Shown: in pieces, positions 25,886 to 34,963 of the stretch
Numbering within the stretch: the stretch's first letter is position 1
Layout of the letters: the number at the start of each line of letters is the position of its first letter
NCBI RefSeq assembly: GCF_040327995.1
Contig: NZ_JBEPIJ010000007.1
Location: 1 to 64,000 of the forward strand
DNA: 64,000 nucleotides
Source: Solimonas thermocellulolyticum
GTDB taxonomy: Bacteria > Pseudomonadota > Gammaproteobacteria > Nevskiales > Nevskiaceae
Reading direction: 5' to 3'
Made by a program: the position numbers and the translations under genes
Notes under the pieces: model-generated
The model's input: the letters and a program-made list of their open reading frames with translations, nothing else
What the model was told of the DNA's origin: nothing
Database searches by the model: none

Positions 25886-27664
25886 TCACATCTTCTCCGG
25901 CGCGGAGACGCCGAGAATCGCAAGACCATTGCGGATCACCTGGCCGGTCGCGCGGATCAACGCCAGACGCGCGGCCTGCAGCTCGGGATCATCCTCGACC
26001 AGGAAGCGGTGTGTGTTGTAGTAACTGTGCAAGGCCTCGGCGAGATCCTTGAGGAAGAACACCACCGTGTGCGGTGTGTACGCGGCGGCGGCGCGTTCGA
26101 GCATCTCCGGATAGCGCGCGAGCAGCGTGAGCAGCGCCTTTTCGTGCTCGTTGGTCAGGCGGTGCAGGGTGAGCTTGGCGGTGTCCGCGTCCCATTGCCC
26201 GTTCTTGTCGGCGAGTTGCTGGAACACGCTGCAGATGCGCGCATGCGCGTACTGCACGTAGTACACCGGGTTGTCGTTCGACTGCGAGCGCGCGAGGTCG
26301 ATGTCGAATTCCAGGTGTTGGTCGTGCGAGCGCATCAGGAAGAAGAAGCGCGTCGCGTCGGCGCCGGCATCAATGATCAGATCCTGCAGCGTGACGAAGT
26401 TGCCGCTGCGCTTGCCCATGCGCCCGCTCGACAGCGTGACGAACTGGACGAGCTGCACGTTGAGCGCGTCCTTGCGCCCGGTCAGCGCCTCGATCGCGGC
26501 GCGCACGCGCGCGATGTAGCCGTGATGGTCCGCGCCCCAGACGTCCATCAGCACCGGCCAGTTCCGCTCCAGCTTGTCGATGTGATAGGCCAGATCGTTG
26601 CAGAAATAGGTGGCCGCGCCATCGGCCTTGACCAGCACGCGGTCCTTCTCGTCGCCGAAGTCTGCGGTACGCATCCACAGGGCGCCGTCCTTCTCGTAGG
26701 TCAGGCCCCGCTCGGTGAGCCGCGCCAGCGCCTTGGCGACGAAACCGCTGTCGACCAGGGCCTGCTCCGAGGTCCACTGGTCGAAGTGGACGTTGAAGTC
26801 GGCGAGCGTCTTGCGGATGGTCGCGAGCTGGTCGGCCAGGGCGGCGGACCGAATCTCGGCATAACCGTCGCCGAGCAGCGTCTTTGCGCGAGCGATCAGC
26901 GCATCGAGATAGCGCTCCTGCTGCGCCTTGATCTCGTCCTTCTGCGCCTCGCTGGCACCGTCCGGCACTGCGGGGTCGGGCGGCAGACCGGCCAGCACCT
27001 CGGCCGCCGGCCGGCGGAAAGTCTCGCCGTGCCGCTCGCGCAGCGCCGCCGCGGTGCGCTGGATGTAATCGCCCGGATACCCGCGTCGCGCGACCTCGAT
27101 CGTTTCGCCGCAGGCCTGCAGATAGCGCGTCCACACGCTGGTGGCGAGCACGTCGACCTGGCGGCCGGCGTCGTTGATGTAATACTCGCGCCAGACGGTC
27201 CAGCCGGTCGCCGCGAGCAGCCGCGCCATCGAATCGCCGTAGGCGGCGCCGCGGCCGTGGCCGACGTGCATGGGTCCGGTCGGATTCGCCGAGACGAACT
27301 CAACCATGATGCGGCCCTTGCTGCCGGAACGGTCGCAGCCGTAGGCATCGCCCTGGGCGAGCACCTCGGACACCACCGATTGCAACGCCGCCTGCGCCAG
27401 AAAGAAGTTGATGAAGCCGGGGCCGGCGATCTCCACCTTGGCGACGCGCGTCGACTCCGGCAGATGCCGCAGCAGCATCTCGGCGACGGCGCGCGGCGGC
27501 TTGCCCAGCGGCTTGGCGAGCTGCAGGGCCAGATTGGTCTGGAAGTCGCCGAACTTCGCGTCGCGTGTCGCGTCGAGCTGGATCGTGGGCGCAAGGTTCG
27601 CGCCGGTCTCGGCCAGGGTGCGCTTGAGCGCGGTGACCAACAACTCCTGCAGGTGTTCTTTCAT
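25886..27664 (-). CDS. argS: arginyl-tRNA synthetase
   Basis: A 592-aa class I synthetase charging tRNA-Arg. The HIGH motif appears as HVGHGRG in NPTGPMHVGHGRGAAYGD (about residue 135), the KMSKS loop as GRMGKRSGN, and the N-terminal Add-1 domain (FGDFQTNLALQLAK, AGPGFINFFL) and C-terminal anticodon-binding domain ending in NGLAILGV are present. ATG 27664 is chosen; a 50-codon upstream extension is antisense-like. priA ends 90 nt upstream and the SPOR gene follows. A TAGAAT box at 27699-27694 gives it a possible own promoter. Confidence 0.97.
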   Translation of the reverse strand: MKEHLQELLVTALKRTLAETGANLAPTIQLDATRDAKFGDFQTNLALQLAKPLGKPPRAVAEMLLRHLPESTRVAKVEIAGPGFINFFLAQAALQSVVSEVLAQGDAYGCDRSGSKGRIMVEFVSANPTGPMHVGHGRGAAYGDSMARLLAATGWTVWREYYINDAGRQVDVLATSVWTRYLQACGETIEVARRGYPGDYIQRTAAALRERHGETFRRPAAEVLAGLPPDPAVPDGASEAQKDEIKAQQERYLDALIARAKTLLGDGYAEIRSAALADQLATIRKTLADFNVHFDQWTSEQALVDSGFVAKALARLTERGLTYEKDGALWMRTADFGDEKDRVLVKADGAATYFCNDLAYHIDKLERNWPVLMDVWGADHHGYIARVRAAIEALTGRKDALNVQLVQFVTLSSGRMGKRSGNFVTLQDLIIDAGADATRFFFLMRSHDQHLEFDIDLARSQSNDNPVYYVQYAHARICSVFQQLADKNGQWDADTAKLTLHRLTNEHEKALLTLLARYPEMLERAAAAYTPHTVVFFLKDLAEALHSYYNTHRFLVEDDPELQAARLALIRATGQVIRNGLAILGVSAPEKM

Positions 27665-27693
27665 CGAGTGCCGCCGCAAACCACAAGGCGCGA

Positions 27694-27699
27694 ATTCTA
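27694..27699 (-). promoter_or_regulatory. TAGAAT -10 box upstream of argS
   Basis: TAGAAT on the minus strand (27699-27694) would give a leader of about 23 nt before the argS ATG. It lies in the gap after priA, so argS may be transcribed both from priA read-through and on its own. No confident -35. Confidence 0.35.
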
Positions 27700-27753
27700 C
27701 CCGCTGGCGAGGGCAGGGCCATCGGCGGCCCCGAGCGCGGGGTGCGGCTGTCG

Positions 27754-29910
27754 CTACATCAGGTCGTAGGGATCGACATCGACCGACCAGCGCAGCCGGC
27801 GCGCCTGCGGCCATGCTTCGATCTGCGGCACGACGCCGGCCAGCGCACGGTGCAGCGCCGCACGGCTGGCTGACTGCAACAGCAGTTGCGCACGCGCAAA
27901 GCCGCCGCGGCGTTCCATGATCGAGGGAACGGGCTCGAAGACCGTGACCTCGCCCGCCGGCACGCGCGTGCGGACCTGCTGCAAAAAGCGCAGCGCCAGC
28001 GTCGGCTCACGCGATTCGGCGCGCAGCAGGGCCAGATGGCTGTACGGCGGCAGGCCGGTGTCGCGGCGCTCGGCGAGCAGCGCTTCGCACAGCGCGCCGT
28101 AGCCGTGCCGGGCCAGCGTCTGCAGCAGGGGATGCTCCGGTTCGTGCGTCTGCAACCAGACCTCGCCCGGCTGGCCGGCGCGGCCGGCGCGGCCGGCGAC
28201 CTGGGTCACGAGCTGACCCATGCGCTCGACGGCGCGAAAGTCGCTGCCGTACAGCGCCTGGTCGGCGGAGACGATGCCGACCAGCGACAACCCCGGAAAA
28301 TCGTGGCCCTTGGCGAGGATCTGGGTGCCGACGAGGATCTGTGCGCGGCCTGCGCGGATGTCGGCGAGTTGGCGTTCGAGCGCCGCGTGGCTGGTGATGC
28401 GATCCGAATCGAAGCGCGCGACGCGGTACTGCGCAAAGCGATTGGCCAGCGCCTGTTCGATGCGCTCGGTGCCGGCGCCGACCGCGAGCAGGCCGGTCGA
28501 GCCGCAGGACGGACAGTGGCGCGGGGGCGGCTGTTGCGCGCCGCAGTGATGACAGATCAGCAGGTTGCGGCCGCGGTGCAGGGTCAGGTGCGCATCGCAC
28601 CGCGTGCACGGCGCACGCCAGCCGCAGGCATGGCACAACAGCACCGGCGCATAACCGCGGCGGTTGAGGAACAAAAGGGCCTGACCGCCATCGCCGAGGT
28701 GACGCTCGATCGCCTGCAGCAAGGGCGGCGACAGGCCATGGTCGAGCGGCAGGCCGCGCACGTCGAGCACACGCACCCTTGGCGGCGGTGCCGCATGCAC
28801 ACGCCGGCGCAACGTGATGTGGCGGTAGCGGCCGCTGCGCGCGTTGTGCAGACTTTCGAGCGACGGCGTCGCGCTGCCGAGCAGCACCGGGATGTCCAGG
28901 CGCTTCGCGCGCAGGATCGCGACATCGCGCGCCGAGTAGCGAAAGCCGTCCTGCTGCTTGTACGAGGTATCGTGCTCCTCGTCGACGACGATCACGCCCA
29001 GCCGCGCGAACGGCAGCCACACGGCCGAACGCGTGCCGATGACCACGCGCGCGCTGCCATCGCGCGCCGCGAGCCAGACCTGCGCGCGCGCTTTATCGGT
29101 GAGCGTCGAGTGATAGCGGTGCACGCCGTCGCCGAAGCGTTCGCGCAGGCGTGCTTCGAGCTGCGGGGTGAGGCTGATCTCCGGTGCCAGCAGTAGCGCC
29201 TGGCGGCCGCTCGCGAGCGCGGCCTCGATGCGCCGCAGATACAGCTCGGTTTTGCCGCTGCCGGTGACGCCTTCGAGCAGGTGTACCGCGAAGCCGGCGT
29301 CGTCCGTCGCAAGCTGCGCCAGCGCCGCGGCCTGCTCCGGCGTCGGTGTCGGTGCGACGACTCGCGGCAATGACGGTGCGGCGACGCTGGGCTCGATCCA
29401 GCCGGCGTCGAGCGCGCGCCGCAGCACGGCGGCGCTGGCATCGAGTGCTGCGCGCGCGCGCGGGCCGGCCACGAGCGCCTGCAGCAGGCTGCGCTGCGCG
29501 CGGCGGCTGTCCGCCAGCGTGTCGAGCGCGGCGCGGCCGGCGGCGGTCAGCGCATAGCACTCGGCGCGCGCCACGCGGGCCGGCTCCCCGCGGCGCAGTC
29601 CCCCGGGCATCGCGGCGCCGAGCACCTCGCCGAGCGGGTGCAGGTAGTAGTCCGCGGCCCACTCGCACAGGCCGAGCAGCTCGGCCGGAATCAGCGGTTC
29701 CTCGTCGAGCAGCGCCTCGATGTCGCGCAGCTCGGCCACCGCGCCGGGCGCCTCGCGCGGCGCCTGCACGACGATGCCCACGAGGCTGCGCCCACCGAAG
29801 GGCACGCGGACGCGGCAGCCGCGCCGCAGGCGCGCGGCCAGATCGGCAGCGACGCGGTAATCGAAGCCTCGGCGCAGCGGAACCGGCAGGCTGACCGTCG
29901 CGACCAGCAC
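27754..29910 (-). CDS. priA: primosomal protein N' (replication-restart helicase PriA)
   Basis: A 718-aa helicase that reloads the replisome at stalled forks. It shows the N-terminal 3'BD domain (VPLRRGFDYRV, GCRVRVPFGGR), Walker A GVTGSGKTELY, DEEHDTSYKQ, and a Cys-rich zinc module with CHACGWRAPCTRC, LICHHCG and CPSCG between helicase lobes. I choose GTG 29910 (VLVATVSLPVPL), which has AGGG 6 nt upstream; the next ATG further out would add 23 non-homologous residues. A DnaA-box pair lies just upstream. First gene of priA-argS-SPOR. Confidence 0.94.
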   Translation of the reverse strand: MLVATVSLPVPLRRGFDYRVAADLAARLRRGCRVRVPFGGRSLVGIVVQAPREAPGAVAELRDIEALLDEEPLIPAELLGLCEWAADYYLHPLGEVLGAAMPGGLRRGEPARVARAECYALTAAGRAALDTLADSRRAQRSLLQALVAGPRARAALDASAAVLRRALDAGWIEPSVAAPSLPRVVAPTPTPEQAAALAQLATDDAGFAVHLLEGVTGSGKTELYLRRIEAALASGRQALLLAPEISLTPQLEARLRERFGDGVHRYHSTLTDKARAQVWLAARDGSARVVIGTRSAVWLPFARLGVIVVDEEHDTSYKQQDGFRYSARDVAILRAKRLDIPVLLGSATPSLESLHNARSGRYRHITLRRRVHAAPPPRVRVLDVRGLPLDHGLSPPLLQAIERHLGDGGQALLFLNRRGYAPVLLCHACGWRAPCTRCDAHLTLHRGRNLLICHHCGAQQPPPRHCPSCGSTGLLAVGAGTERIEQALANRFAQYRVARFDSDRITSHAALERQLADIRAGRAQILVGTQILAKGHDFPGLSLVGIVSADQALYGSDFRAVERMGQLVTQVAGRAGRAGQPGEVWLQTHEPEHPLLQTLARHGYGALCEALLAERRDTGLPPYSHLALLRAESREPTLALRFLQQVRTRVPAGEVTVFEPVPSIMERRGGFARAQLLLQSASRAALHRALAGVVPQIEAWPQARRLRWSVDVDPYDLM

Positions 29911-30223
29911 CTCAAACCCTGTGGATAACTGTGTGGATGCGCCCGGACCCGTTCGACGGGGCCGAAGCACCACCGGCAAGCCGATTTGCGCTCATCCGTC
30001 AAGTTCCGCAAATATAATCAATATAATCATCGGCTTATACAAACATGACGAGATTTTGACGGAAGTCGGGCTTGATGATGACGGCCGCGCTTGATCTCGC
30101 TGACTTGTGCATAAGGAACCCGGGGTGCGGCCGCTGCGCATCATATCGGTGCTCGCCGGCGGCCGCGCCGCCCAGCGGACTGCTAGGCTTGCGCGCCATG
30201 ACGATCTTCCCGCGGCTGCCGAT
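29911..30223. promoter_or_regulatory. priA/EamA intergenic region with DnaA boxes and AT-rich tandem repeat
   Basis: This 313-bp divergent gap is the most A+T-rich stretch seen. TGTGGATAA (29920-29928), the complement of the consensus DnaA box TTATCCACA, is followed 12 nt on by TGTGGATGC (29932-29940), a two-mismatch copy in the same orientation. At 30012-30029 the 9-mer ATATAATCA is repeated in tandem, giving two TATAAT hexamers on the plus strand. The rest, to 30223, holds no gene I can support. It is the likely promoter region for priA and the exporter gene. Confidence 0.55.
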
Positions 30224-31099
30224 ATGACTCCAGCCGCGCGGGCGTTGCCGGCACTGGTGCTCGGCGCCGTGTTGATCGGCCTGGCGCCGATCTTCGTGCG
30301 GCTGGTCGATGTCGGTCCGAGCGCGGCCGCGTTCTGGCGCCTGGCGCTGGCGCTGCCGCTGCTCGGTGTGCTGATGCTGCGCCGGCGCGCGGCGGCGGCC
30401 GGCGGCGAACGCGGCGCGCTGCGCTGGCTGTGGCTCGCCGGACTGTTCTTCGCGGGGGATCTCGCCGTCTGGCATCAGGCGATCGAGTTCACCTCGGTGG
30501 CCAATGCGACGCTGCTGGCCAATGTCGCGCCGGTATTCGTCGCGCTGGCAATGTGGACGCTCTACGGCGAGCGCATCAGCGGCCGCTTCGCGCTTGGCCT
30601 TTTGCTGGCGCTGGCAGGCGCCGCCTGCCTGGTCGCCGACAGCCTCGGCATCAGCCGCCAGACCGCGTTCGGCGACCTGCTCGGCGTCATCGCGGCGATG
30701 TTCTACGCCGGCTACCTGATCGGCGTCAGCCGCCAGCGCCGCGTCTTCGACACCGTGCAGGTCATGTTCTGGACCACCGCCGCCGGTGCCGTGGTCACAC
30801 TGCCATTGGCCGTGGCGCTGGGCGAGACGCTATGGCCGGCATCGACACGTGAATGGGGGCTGCTCGTCGGTCTGGCCCTGCTCTCGCACGTCGGTGGGCA
30901 GGGGCTGATCGCCTACGCGCTGGCGCACTTGCCGGCGGCGTTCTCGTCGGTGAGCCTGCTGCTGCAGCCGGTCGCGGCGTCGCTGTTCGCGTGGCTGCTG
31001 CTGGCAGAGGCCTTCGGCCCGCTGCAGGCGCTCGGCGGCGCGATCGTGCTCGGTGGCATCGTGCTGTGCCGGTTTTCGATGCTGCGCGCACAGCGCTGA
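30224..31099 (+). CDS. EamA-family (DMT superfamily) transporter
   Basis: A 291-aa inner-membrane protein with about ten transmembrane helices in two EamA repeats. Typical segments are LIGLAPIFVRLVDVGPSAAAFWR (first helix pair), SVANATLLANVAPVFVAL and YALAHLPAAFSSVSLLLQPV near the end of the second repeat. Members export metabolites or amino acids; the substrate cannot be told from sequence. ATG 30224 starts directly before the first helix; a 39-codon upstream extension has no membrane or signal character and is rejected. A second EamA gene (rarD) is convergent downstream. Confidence 0.9.
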   Translation: MTPAARALPALVLGAVLIGLAPIFVRLVDVGPSAAAFWRLALALPLLGVLMLRRRAAAAGGERGALRWLWLAGLFFAGDLAVWHQAIEFTSVANATLLANVAPVFVALAMWTLYGERISGRFALGLLLALAGAACLVADSLGISRQTAFGDLLGVIAAMFYAGYLIGVSRQRRVFDTVQVMFWTTAAGAVVTLPLAVALGETLWPASTREWGLLVGLALLSHVGGQGLIAYALAHLPAAFSSVSLLLQPVAASLFAWLLLAEAFGPLQALGGAIVLGGIVLCRFSMLRAQR

Positions 31100-31166
31100 G
31101 CGCTCGCGCCGGTCCGCGATGGCAGGAGGCGAACCGCGTGCCACAGGGCCGGACCAGCGAGGTCCG

Positions 31167-32036
31167 TCATCCGCGACGGCGCCGTGCTCGCGCAAGGCCG
31201 TCGATCGCGTAGATCCCCAGTGCCAGCCAGATGCAGCCGAAGCCGAGCGCCTGCGTGCGCGTGAACGGCTCGTCGAACAGCAGCACGCCGCAGGCGAGCT
31301 GTAGCGTCGGCGCGAGATATTGCAGGATGCCGATCATCGACAGCGGAATCCGGCGTGCGCCGATCGCGAACAGGACGAGCGGCAGCGCCGTCACCAGGCC
31401 GCCGGCGACCAGCAGCACGTCGACGTGCGGGCCGTGATGGCCGAAGCCGCCACTGCCGGCGGCTTCGCTCCACAGCAGGAAGGTGGCGGCCGGCACGAAC
31501 AGCAGGCCGCTCTCGATGGCGAGGCCCTGCACCGCCGGCACCACCGCGAGCTTGCGGATCAGGCCGTAGCCGCCGAACGACAGGGCCAACGCCAGCGCGA
31601 TCCACGGCGGGCGGCCGCCCTGCCAGGTCAGCCACAACACGCCGGTGGCGGCGACGCCCACCGCGAGCCACTGCGCGGCGTTCAGCCGCTCGCGCAGGAT
31701 CAGCACCCCCATGAGCACGCTGACGAGCGGGTTGATGAAGTAGCCGAGACTGGTTTCGACCACGTGTCCGGCATTCACCGCCCAGATGTACAGCCACCAG
31801 TTGGCCGAAATCAGCGCGGCGCTGGTGGCGAGCATCGCCAACAGGCGCGGCGACAGGCTGCGCAGCCAGCCGAAGCCCTCGCGCAGCCCAAGCCACAGCG
31901 CGACGAACAGCAGGCACCAAATGATGCGGTGGGCCATGATCTGCGCCGCAGGAACGCTCTGCAGCAGCCGCCAGTAGATCGGGAACAGGCCCCAGATCAG
32001 GTAGGCGGCCGCGGCGGCGGCGAGACCCTGGCGCAT
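31167..32036 (-). CDS. rarD: RarD-type EamA transporter
   Basis: A 289-aa ten-helix permease of the RarD subgroup. The RarD signature is clear: AYLIWGLFPIYWRLLQSVPAAQI at the start (split across helix 1), MAHRIIWC, SANWWLYIWAVNAGHVVETSLGYFINPL in the middle and LQYLAPTLQL towards the end. RarD was described as a chloramphenicol-sensitivity protein; its true substrate is unknown. ATG 32036 matches the family start; upstream 33 codons are rejected. Convergent with the EamA gene at 30224, 67 bp apart. Confidence 0.93.
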   Translation of the reverse strand: MRQGLAAAAAAYLIWGLFPIYWRLLQSVPAAQIMAHRIIWCLLFVALWLGLREGFGWLRSLSPRLLAMLATSAALISANWWLYIWAVNAGHVVETSLGYFINPLVSVLMGVLILRERLNAAQWLAVGVAATGVLWLTWQGGRPPWIALALALSFGGYGLIRKLAVVPAVQGLAIESGLLFVPAATFLLWSEAAGSGGFGHHGPHVDVLLVAGGLVTALPLVLFAIGARRIPLSMIGILQYLAPTLQLACGVLLFDEPFTRTQALGFGCIWLALGIYAIDGLARARRRRG

Positions 32037-32058
32037 CGTGGCAGGAGCCGCTTCAGCC

Positions 32059-32099
32059 GGCCACGCCCGGCCACGCGCCGCGCCCCACGGGGCGTGGCC
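32059..32099. repeat. GGCCACGC repeats forming a hairpin upstream of rarD
   Basis: GGCCACGC occurs at 32059-32066 and 32069-32076. GCGTGGCC (32092-32099) is complementary to either copy, so two alternative hairpins can form in the rarD leader, 23-63 nt before its ATG. No T-run. Confidence 0.4.
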
Positions 32100-32217
32100 G
32101 GGCCGCAGGATAGGGCGGCGTGGCAGTGGCGCCACGGCGGGCAGCGGCGGGCATGAGGAAAAGGCGCAAACAAGGGGCGCGCAGTCTACGCCGACGCCGG
32201 CCTTGTCGCAGCGGGGC

Positions 32218-32571
32218 CTAGCGGGTTTCGCTGCGGCGGCTCACAAGGTGCAAATGCAGCAGCGAGACCGGCTCGCGCGCCGCCAGCGCGGCGTCGAAGC
32301 GAGCGACCGCCTCGGCGCCGCTGCGGCGCTGCAGGTCGGCGCGCACGGCGTCGATCTCCGCCGGCATCGCGTCGCGGATGACGAACCAGTGGACGCAGAA
32401 GGCCAGCGCCAGCGCCACCGCGGCGGCGTTGCGCCGTGCCTGTGCGGAGCGTAGCGCCGTGCGCCGGTACGGCGGCTGCGGGTACGCCACCGGCGCCCGT
32501 GCGCAGTCATCGTTGGCCGGCGGCGCGACGCACAGGACGGCGGGACTCGGATCGTGCTGTAGCGTTTCCAC
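32218..32571 (-). CDS. small single-helix hypothetical protein
   Basis: A possible 117-aa protein from a GTG at 32571. It has a Pro/Arg-rich N-terminus, one transmembrane helix (AAAVALALAFCVHWFVI, about residues 47-63) and a charged helical C-terminus (IDAVRADLQRRSGAEAVARFDAAL). The frame stays open further upstream but that part overlaps the cyclase antisense. I recognise no family. The amphipathic C-terminal helix and membrane segment look like protein rather than noise, but support is modest. It is divergent from the diguanylate cyclase. Confidence 0.4.
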   Translation of the reverse strand: METLQHDPSPAVLCVAPPANDDCARAPVAYPQPPYRRTALRSAQARRNAAAVALALAFCVHWFVIRDAMPAEIDAVRADLQRRSGAEAVARFDAALAAREPVSLLHLHLVSRRSETR

Positions 32572-32673
32572 GGCACGCGTCGTTCGGGGTGGCGCGTAAC
32601 TGTCGCGCGCGGTCGCGCCGCAAGCCGTGCCGCTGGGCGCGAGCGGTCGCGAGGCGCCGCCGAACGGTCGGCG

Positions 32674-32679
32674 TAGAAT
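32674..32679 (+). promoter_or_regulatory. TAGAAT -10 box upstream of diguanylate cyclase
   Basis: TAGAAT ends 7 nt before the ATG at 32687. The predicted transcription start coincides with the start codon, so the mRNA would be leaderless; no Shine-Dalgarno is present. No clear -35. Confidence 0.45.
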
Positions 32680-32686
32680 CCGGCGC

Positions 32687-33685
32687 ATGGACCCGCAAGT
32701 GCGCTTTCTCGATCCGCCGGTGAGCTGGGCCCTGCGCTCCTGGGACCGGCATCCGGCCGCCGAGCTGCTGCCGGATCGGCACCAGTCGCTGTTGCGTAGC
32801 GAGCCCGAGAAATACGCGCAGATGGTGCAGGGCGTCACCAGCTTCGGCATCTATCTGATCGACCGCGACGGCGTGATCCGCAGTTGGAACCGCGGTGCCG
32901 CGAACCTGACCGGCCACGCGCGCGAGCAGGTGCTCGGCCAGCCGTTCCAGATGCTGTTCGTCGACGCCGACGTACGCGCCGGGGTGCCGCGACGCACGCT
33001 GGAGTTCGTGCGCGCGAATCATCACGTGCGCGACGAGCAGCGGCGCGCGCGCCGCGGCGGCGCGGATTTCCTCGCCCAGATCGCGCTCGATGCGCTGCGC
33101 GCCGCAAGCGGCGAGCTGCTCGGCTTCGTCGAGGTGTTCCAGGACATCACCGAGGCCAAGCAGCGCGAAGAGCGGTTGTACCAGCGCGCGACCCGCGATC
33201 CGCTGACCGGCGTCGCCAACCGCGGGCATTTCACCGAGATGGCGGCGCTGGAAATCGAGCGCGCACGGCGCTTCGCCGAGCCGCTGTCGCTGATGCTGCT
33301 CGACATCGATCACTTCAAGCGCGTCAACGACACGCACGGGCATGAAGCGGGCGATCGGGTGATCCAGACGCTGGCGCAGACCTGCGTCGCCAGCGCTCGC
33401 AAGATCGACCTGGTCGCGCGCCTGGGCGGCGAGGAGTTCGCGATCCTGCTGCCGCGCGCCAACAAGGAGCCGGCCGCCGAGATGGCGCAGCGCCTGCGCC
33501 GCCTGATCGGCGAGCAGCGTGTGCCTATCGGCGGCGGCCGCGAGATCGCGTTCACCGTGAGCATCGGCGTCGCCTCGCTGCGGCCGACGACGCGCGACCT
33601 CGCCGAGCTGCTGCGCAATGTCGATGCCGCGCTGTACAAGGCCAAGCGCGAAGGGCGCAACCGCGTGGAGCTGTGGTTCGAGTAG
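32687..33685 (+). CDS. PAS-domain diguanylate cyclase
   Basis: A 332-aa signalling enzyme making cyclic-di-GMP from two GTP. A PAS sensor (about 45-170; FGIYLIDRDGVIRSWNRGA, then a PAC motif GFVEVFQDITEAKQREE) precedes a GGDEF domain. The active site is GGEEF at 247-251, a permitted variant. The product-inhibition I-site RxxD is intact as RKID at 238-241, five residues before GGEEF. No transmembrane helix, so it is cytoplasmic. The PAS ligand is unknown. ATG 32687 is chosen because a TAGAAT box lies at 32674-32679. Confidence 0.94.
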   Translation: MDPQVRFLDPPVSWALRSWDRHPAAELLPDRHQSLLRSEPEKYAQMVQGVTSFGIYLIDRDGVIRSWNRGAANLTGHAREQVLGQPFQMLFVDADVRAGVPRRTLEFVRANHHVRDEQRRARRGGADFLAQIALDALRAASGELLGFVEVFQDITEAKQREERLYQRATRDPLTGVANRGHFTEMAALEIERARRFAEPLSLMLLDIDHFKRVNDTHGHEAGDRVIQTLAQTCVASARKIDLVARLGGEEFAILLPRANKEPAAEMAQRLRRLIGEQRVPIGGGREIAFTVSIGVASLRPTTRDLAELLRNVDAALYKAKREGRNRVELWFE

Positions 33686-33716
33686 CGGGCGCTGCGGCGC
33701 GGCGCCCCGCGGCGAC

Positions 33717-34952
33717 TCAGGCGTCGATGCGTTGGTAGTAATCCATGAGGATCTTGGCGACTTCGGGCCGCGAGAACTCCGGCGGCGGGGCGATGCCCTG
33801 GCCGAGCATCTCGCGCACCTTGGTGCCGGACAGGTTGATGAAGTCCTCGGGGCCGTGGTCCGGCGCCTCGCGCATCATCACCACGCGGCCGAGCTTCTTG
33901 CTCCAGGCGGTGTTGTCGGCGCCGAAGATCTGGATCTTCAGCGCATCGGCGGGGATTCGCTTGAAGATGTCCTGCGCGTCGAAGGGACCGTAGTAGCTGC
34001 CGACGCCGGCATGGTCACGGCCGACGATCAGATGCGTGGCGCCCATGTTCTGGCGGAACACCGCGTGCAGCACCGCCTCGCGCGGGCCGGCGTAGAGCAT
34101 GTCGAAGCCGTAGCCGGTGACCATCACCGTGTTCGGCTCGAAGTACAGCTCGACCATCTTGCGGATGCAAGCATCGCGCACGTCGGCCGGAATGTCGCCC
34201 GGCTTGAGCTTGCCGAGCAGCATGTGGATGACGATGCCGTCGGCGTTCAGCCGCTCCTTGGCCATGCGGCACAGCTCCTCGTGCGCGCGATGCATCGGGT
34301 TGCGGGTCTGGAAGGCGACGACCGTGTTCCAGCCGCGCCGGCGGATCTCGTCGCGGATTTCGACCGCGGTGCGAAAGGTGTCCGGGAACTCGGCCGGAAA
34401 GTAGCTGTAGTTCAGCACCTGGATCGCACCCGACAGCAGGGTGTTGCCCAGATCGGTGAAGGTGGCGACGCCGGGGTGCTTGGGATCGAGCGTGCCGAAG
34501 ATTCTCTCGGTCATCAGCTTGATCTGCGCGTCGGACACGGTTTCGACCGCGGCGACGTCCATCACCGCCAGCACCGGATGGCCGTCGACATTCGGGTCGC
34601 GCAGCGCGATGCGCGTGCCGGCCTTGATCGAGCTGTCCTTGGTCAAGTTGACGATCGGCACCGGCCAGAACAGGCCGGACGTGGTCTTCATCGACTCGGC
34701 CACCGACAGCGCGTCGGCCAGATTCATGTAACCGGTCAGCGGGTTGAAGTAACCGGCGCCGAGCATCACCGCATTGGCGGCGGCGGCGGAGTTCACCAGC
34801 AGCGACGGCAGTTTTTCGGCCTCGGCCTGCAGCTTGGCGCGGGCGGCGTCATCGGCGACGTAGAGCGGATTCAGGGTGGCGGAACCGTGCGGGGCAATCA
34901 TGTCGTGAACCGTGTCGAGCAGCGGAGTGTGGGGTGGCGTAAGGCGCGGCAT
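33717..34952 (-). CDS. sat: sulfate adenylyltransferase (ATP sulfurylase, Sat type)
   Basis: A 411-aa homo-oligomeric ATP sulfurylase forming adenosine phosphosulfate from ATP and sulfate. Hallmarks are QTRNPMHRAHEEL (QxRNP and HxxH), GRDHAGVGSYYGPFDAQ, and the C-terminal ISGTKVRE-like LSGTKVREML. This is the Sat type found in dissimilatory and many assimilatory pathways, not CysD/CysN. No kinase or reductase genes are adjacent. Most relatives begin at the equivalent of MIAPHGS, so an internal start at 34901 is possible. It lies 11 nt downstream of clpP and is probably co-transcribed. Confidence 0.94.
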   Translation of the reverse strand: MPRLTPPHTPLLDTVHDMIAPHGSATLNPLYVADDAARAKLQAEAEKLPSLLVNSAAAANAVMLGAGYFNPLTGYMNLADALSVAESMKTTSGLFWPVPIVNLTKDSSIKAGTRIALRDPNVDGHPVLAVMDVAAVETVSDAQIKLMTERIFGTLDPKHPGVATFTDLGNTLLSGAIQVLNYSYFPAEFPDTFRTAVEIRDEIRRRGWNTVVAFQTRNPMHRAHEELCRMAKERLNADGIVIHMLLGKLKPGDIPADVRDACIRKMVELYFEPNTVMVTGYGFDMLYAGPREAVLHAVFRQNMGATHLIVGRDHAGVGSYYGPFDAQDIFKRIPADALKIQIFGADNTAWSKKLGRVVMMREAPDHGPEDFINLSGTKVREMLGQGIAPPPEFSRPEVAKILMDYYQRIDA

Positions 34953-34963
34953 CGAGCGCCTAG

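Noticed and set aside
29920..30029. Chromosomal replication origin
   Set aside because: Only two DnaA boxes, and no dnaA, dnaN, gyrB, rpmH or gidA nearby. I retain it only as a regulatory or mini-origin-like site.
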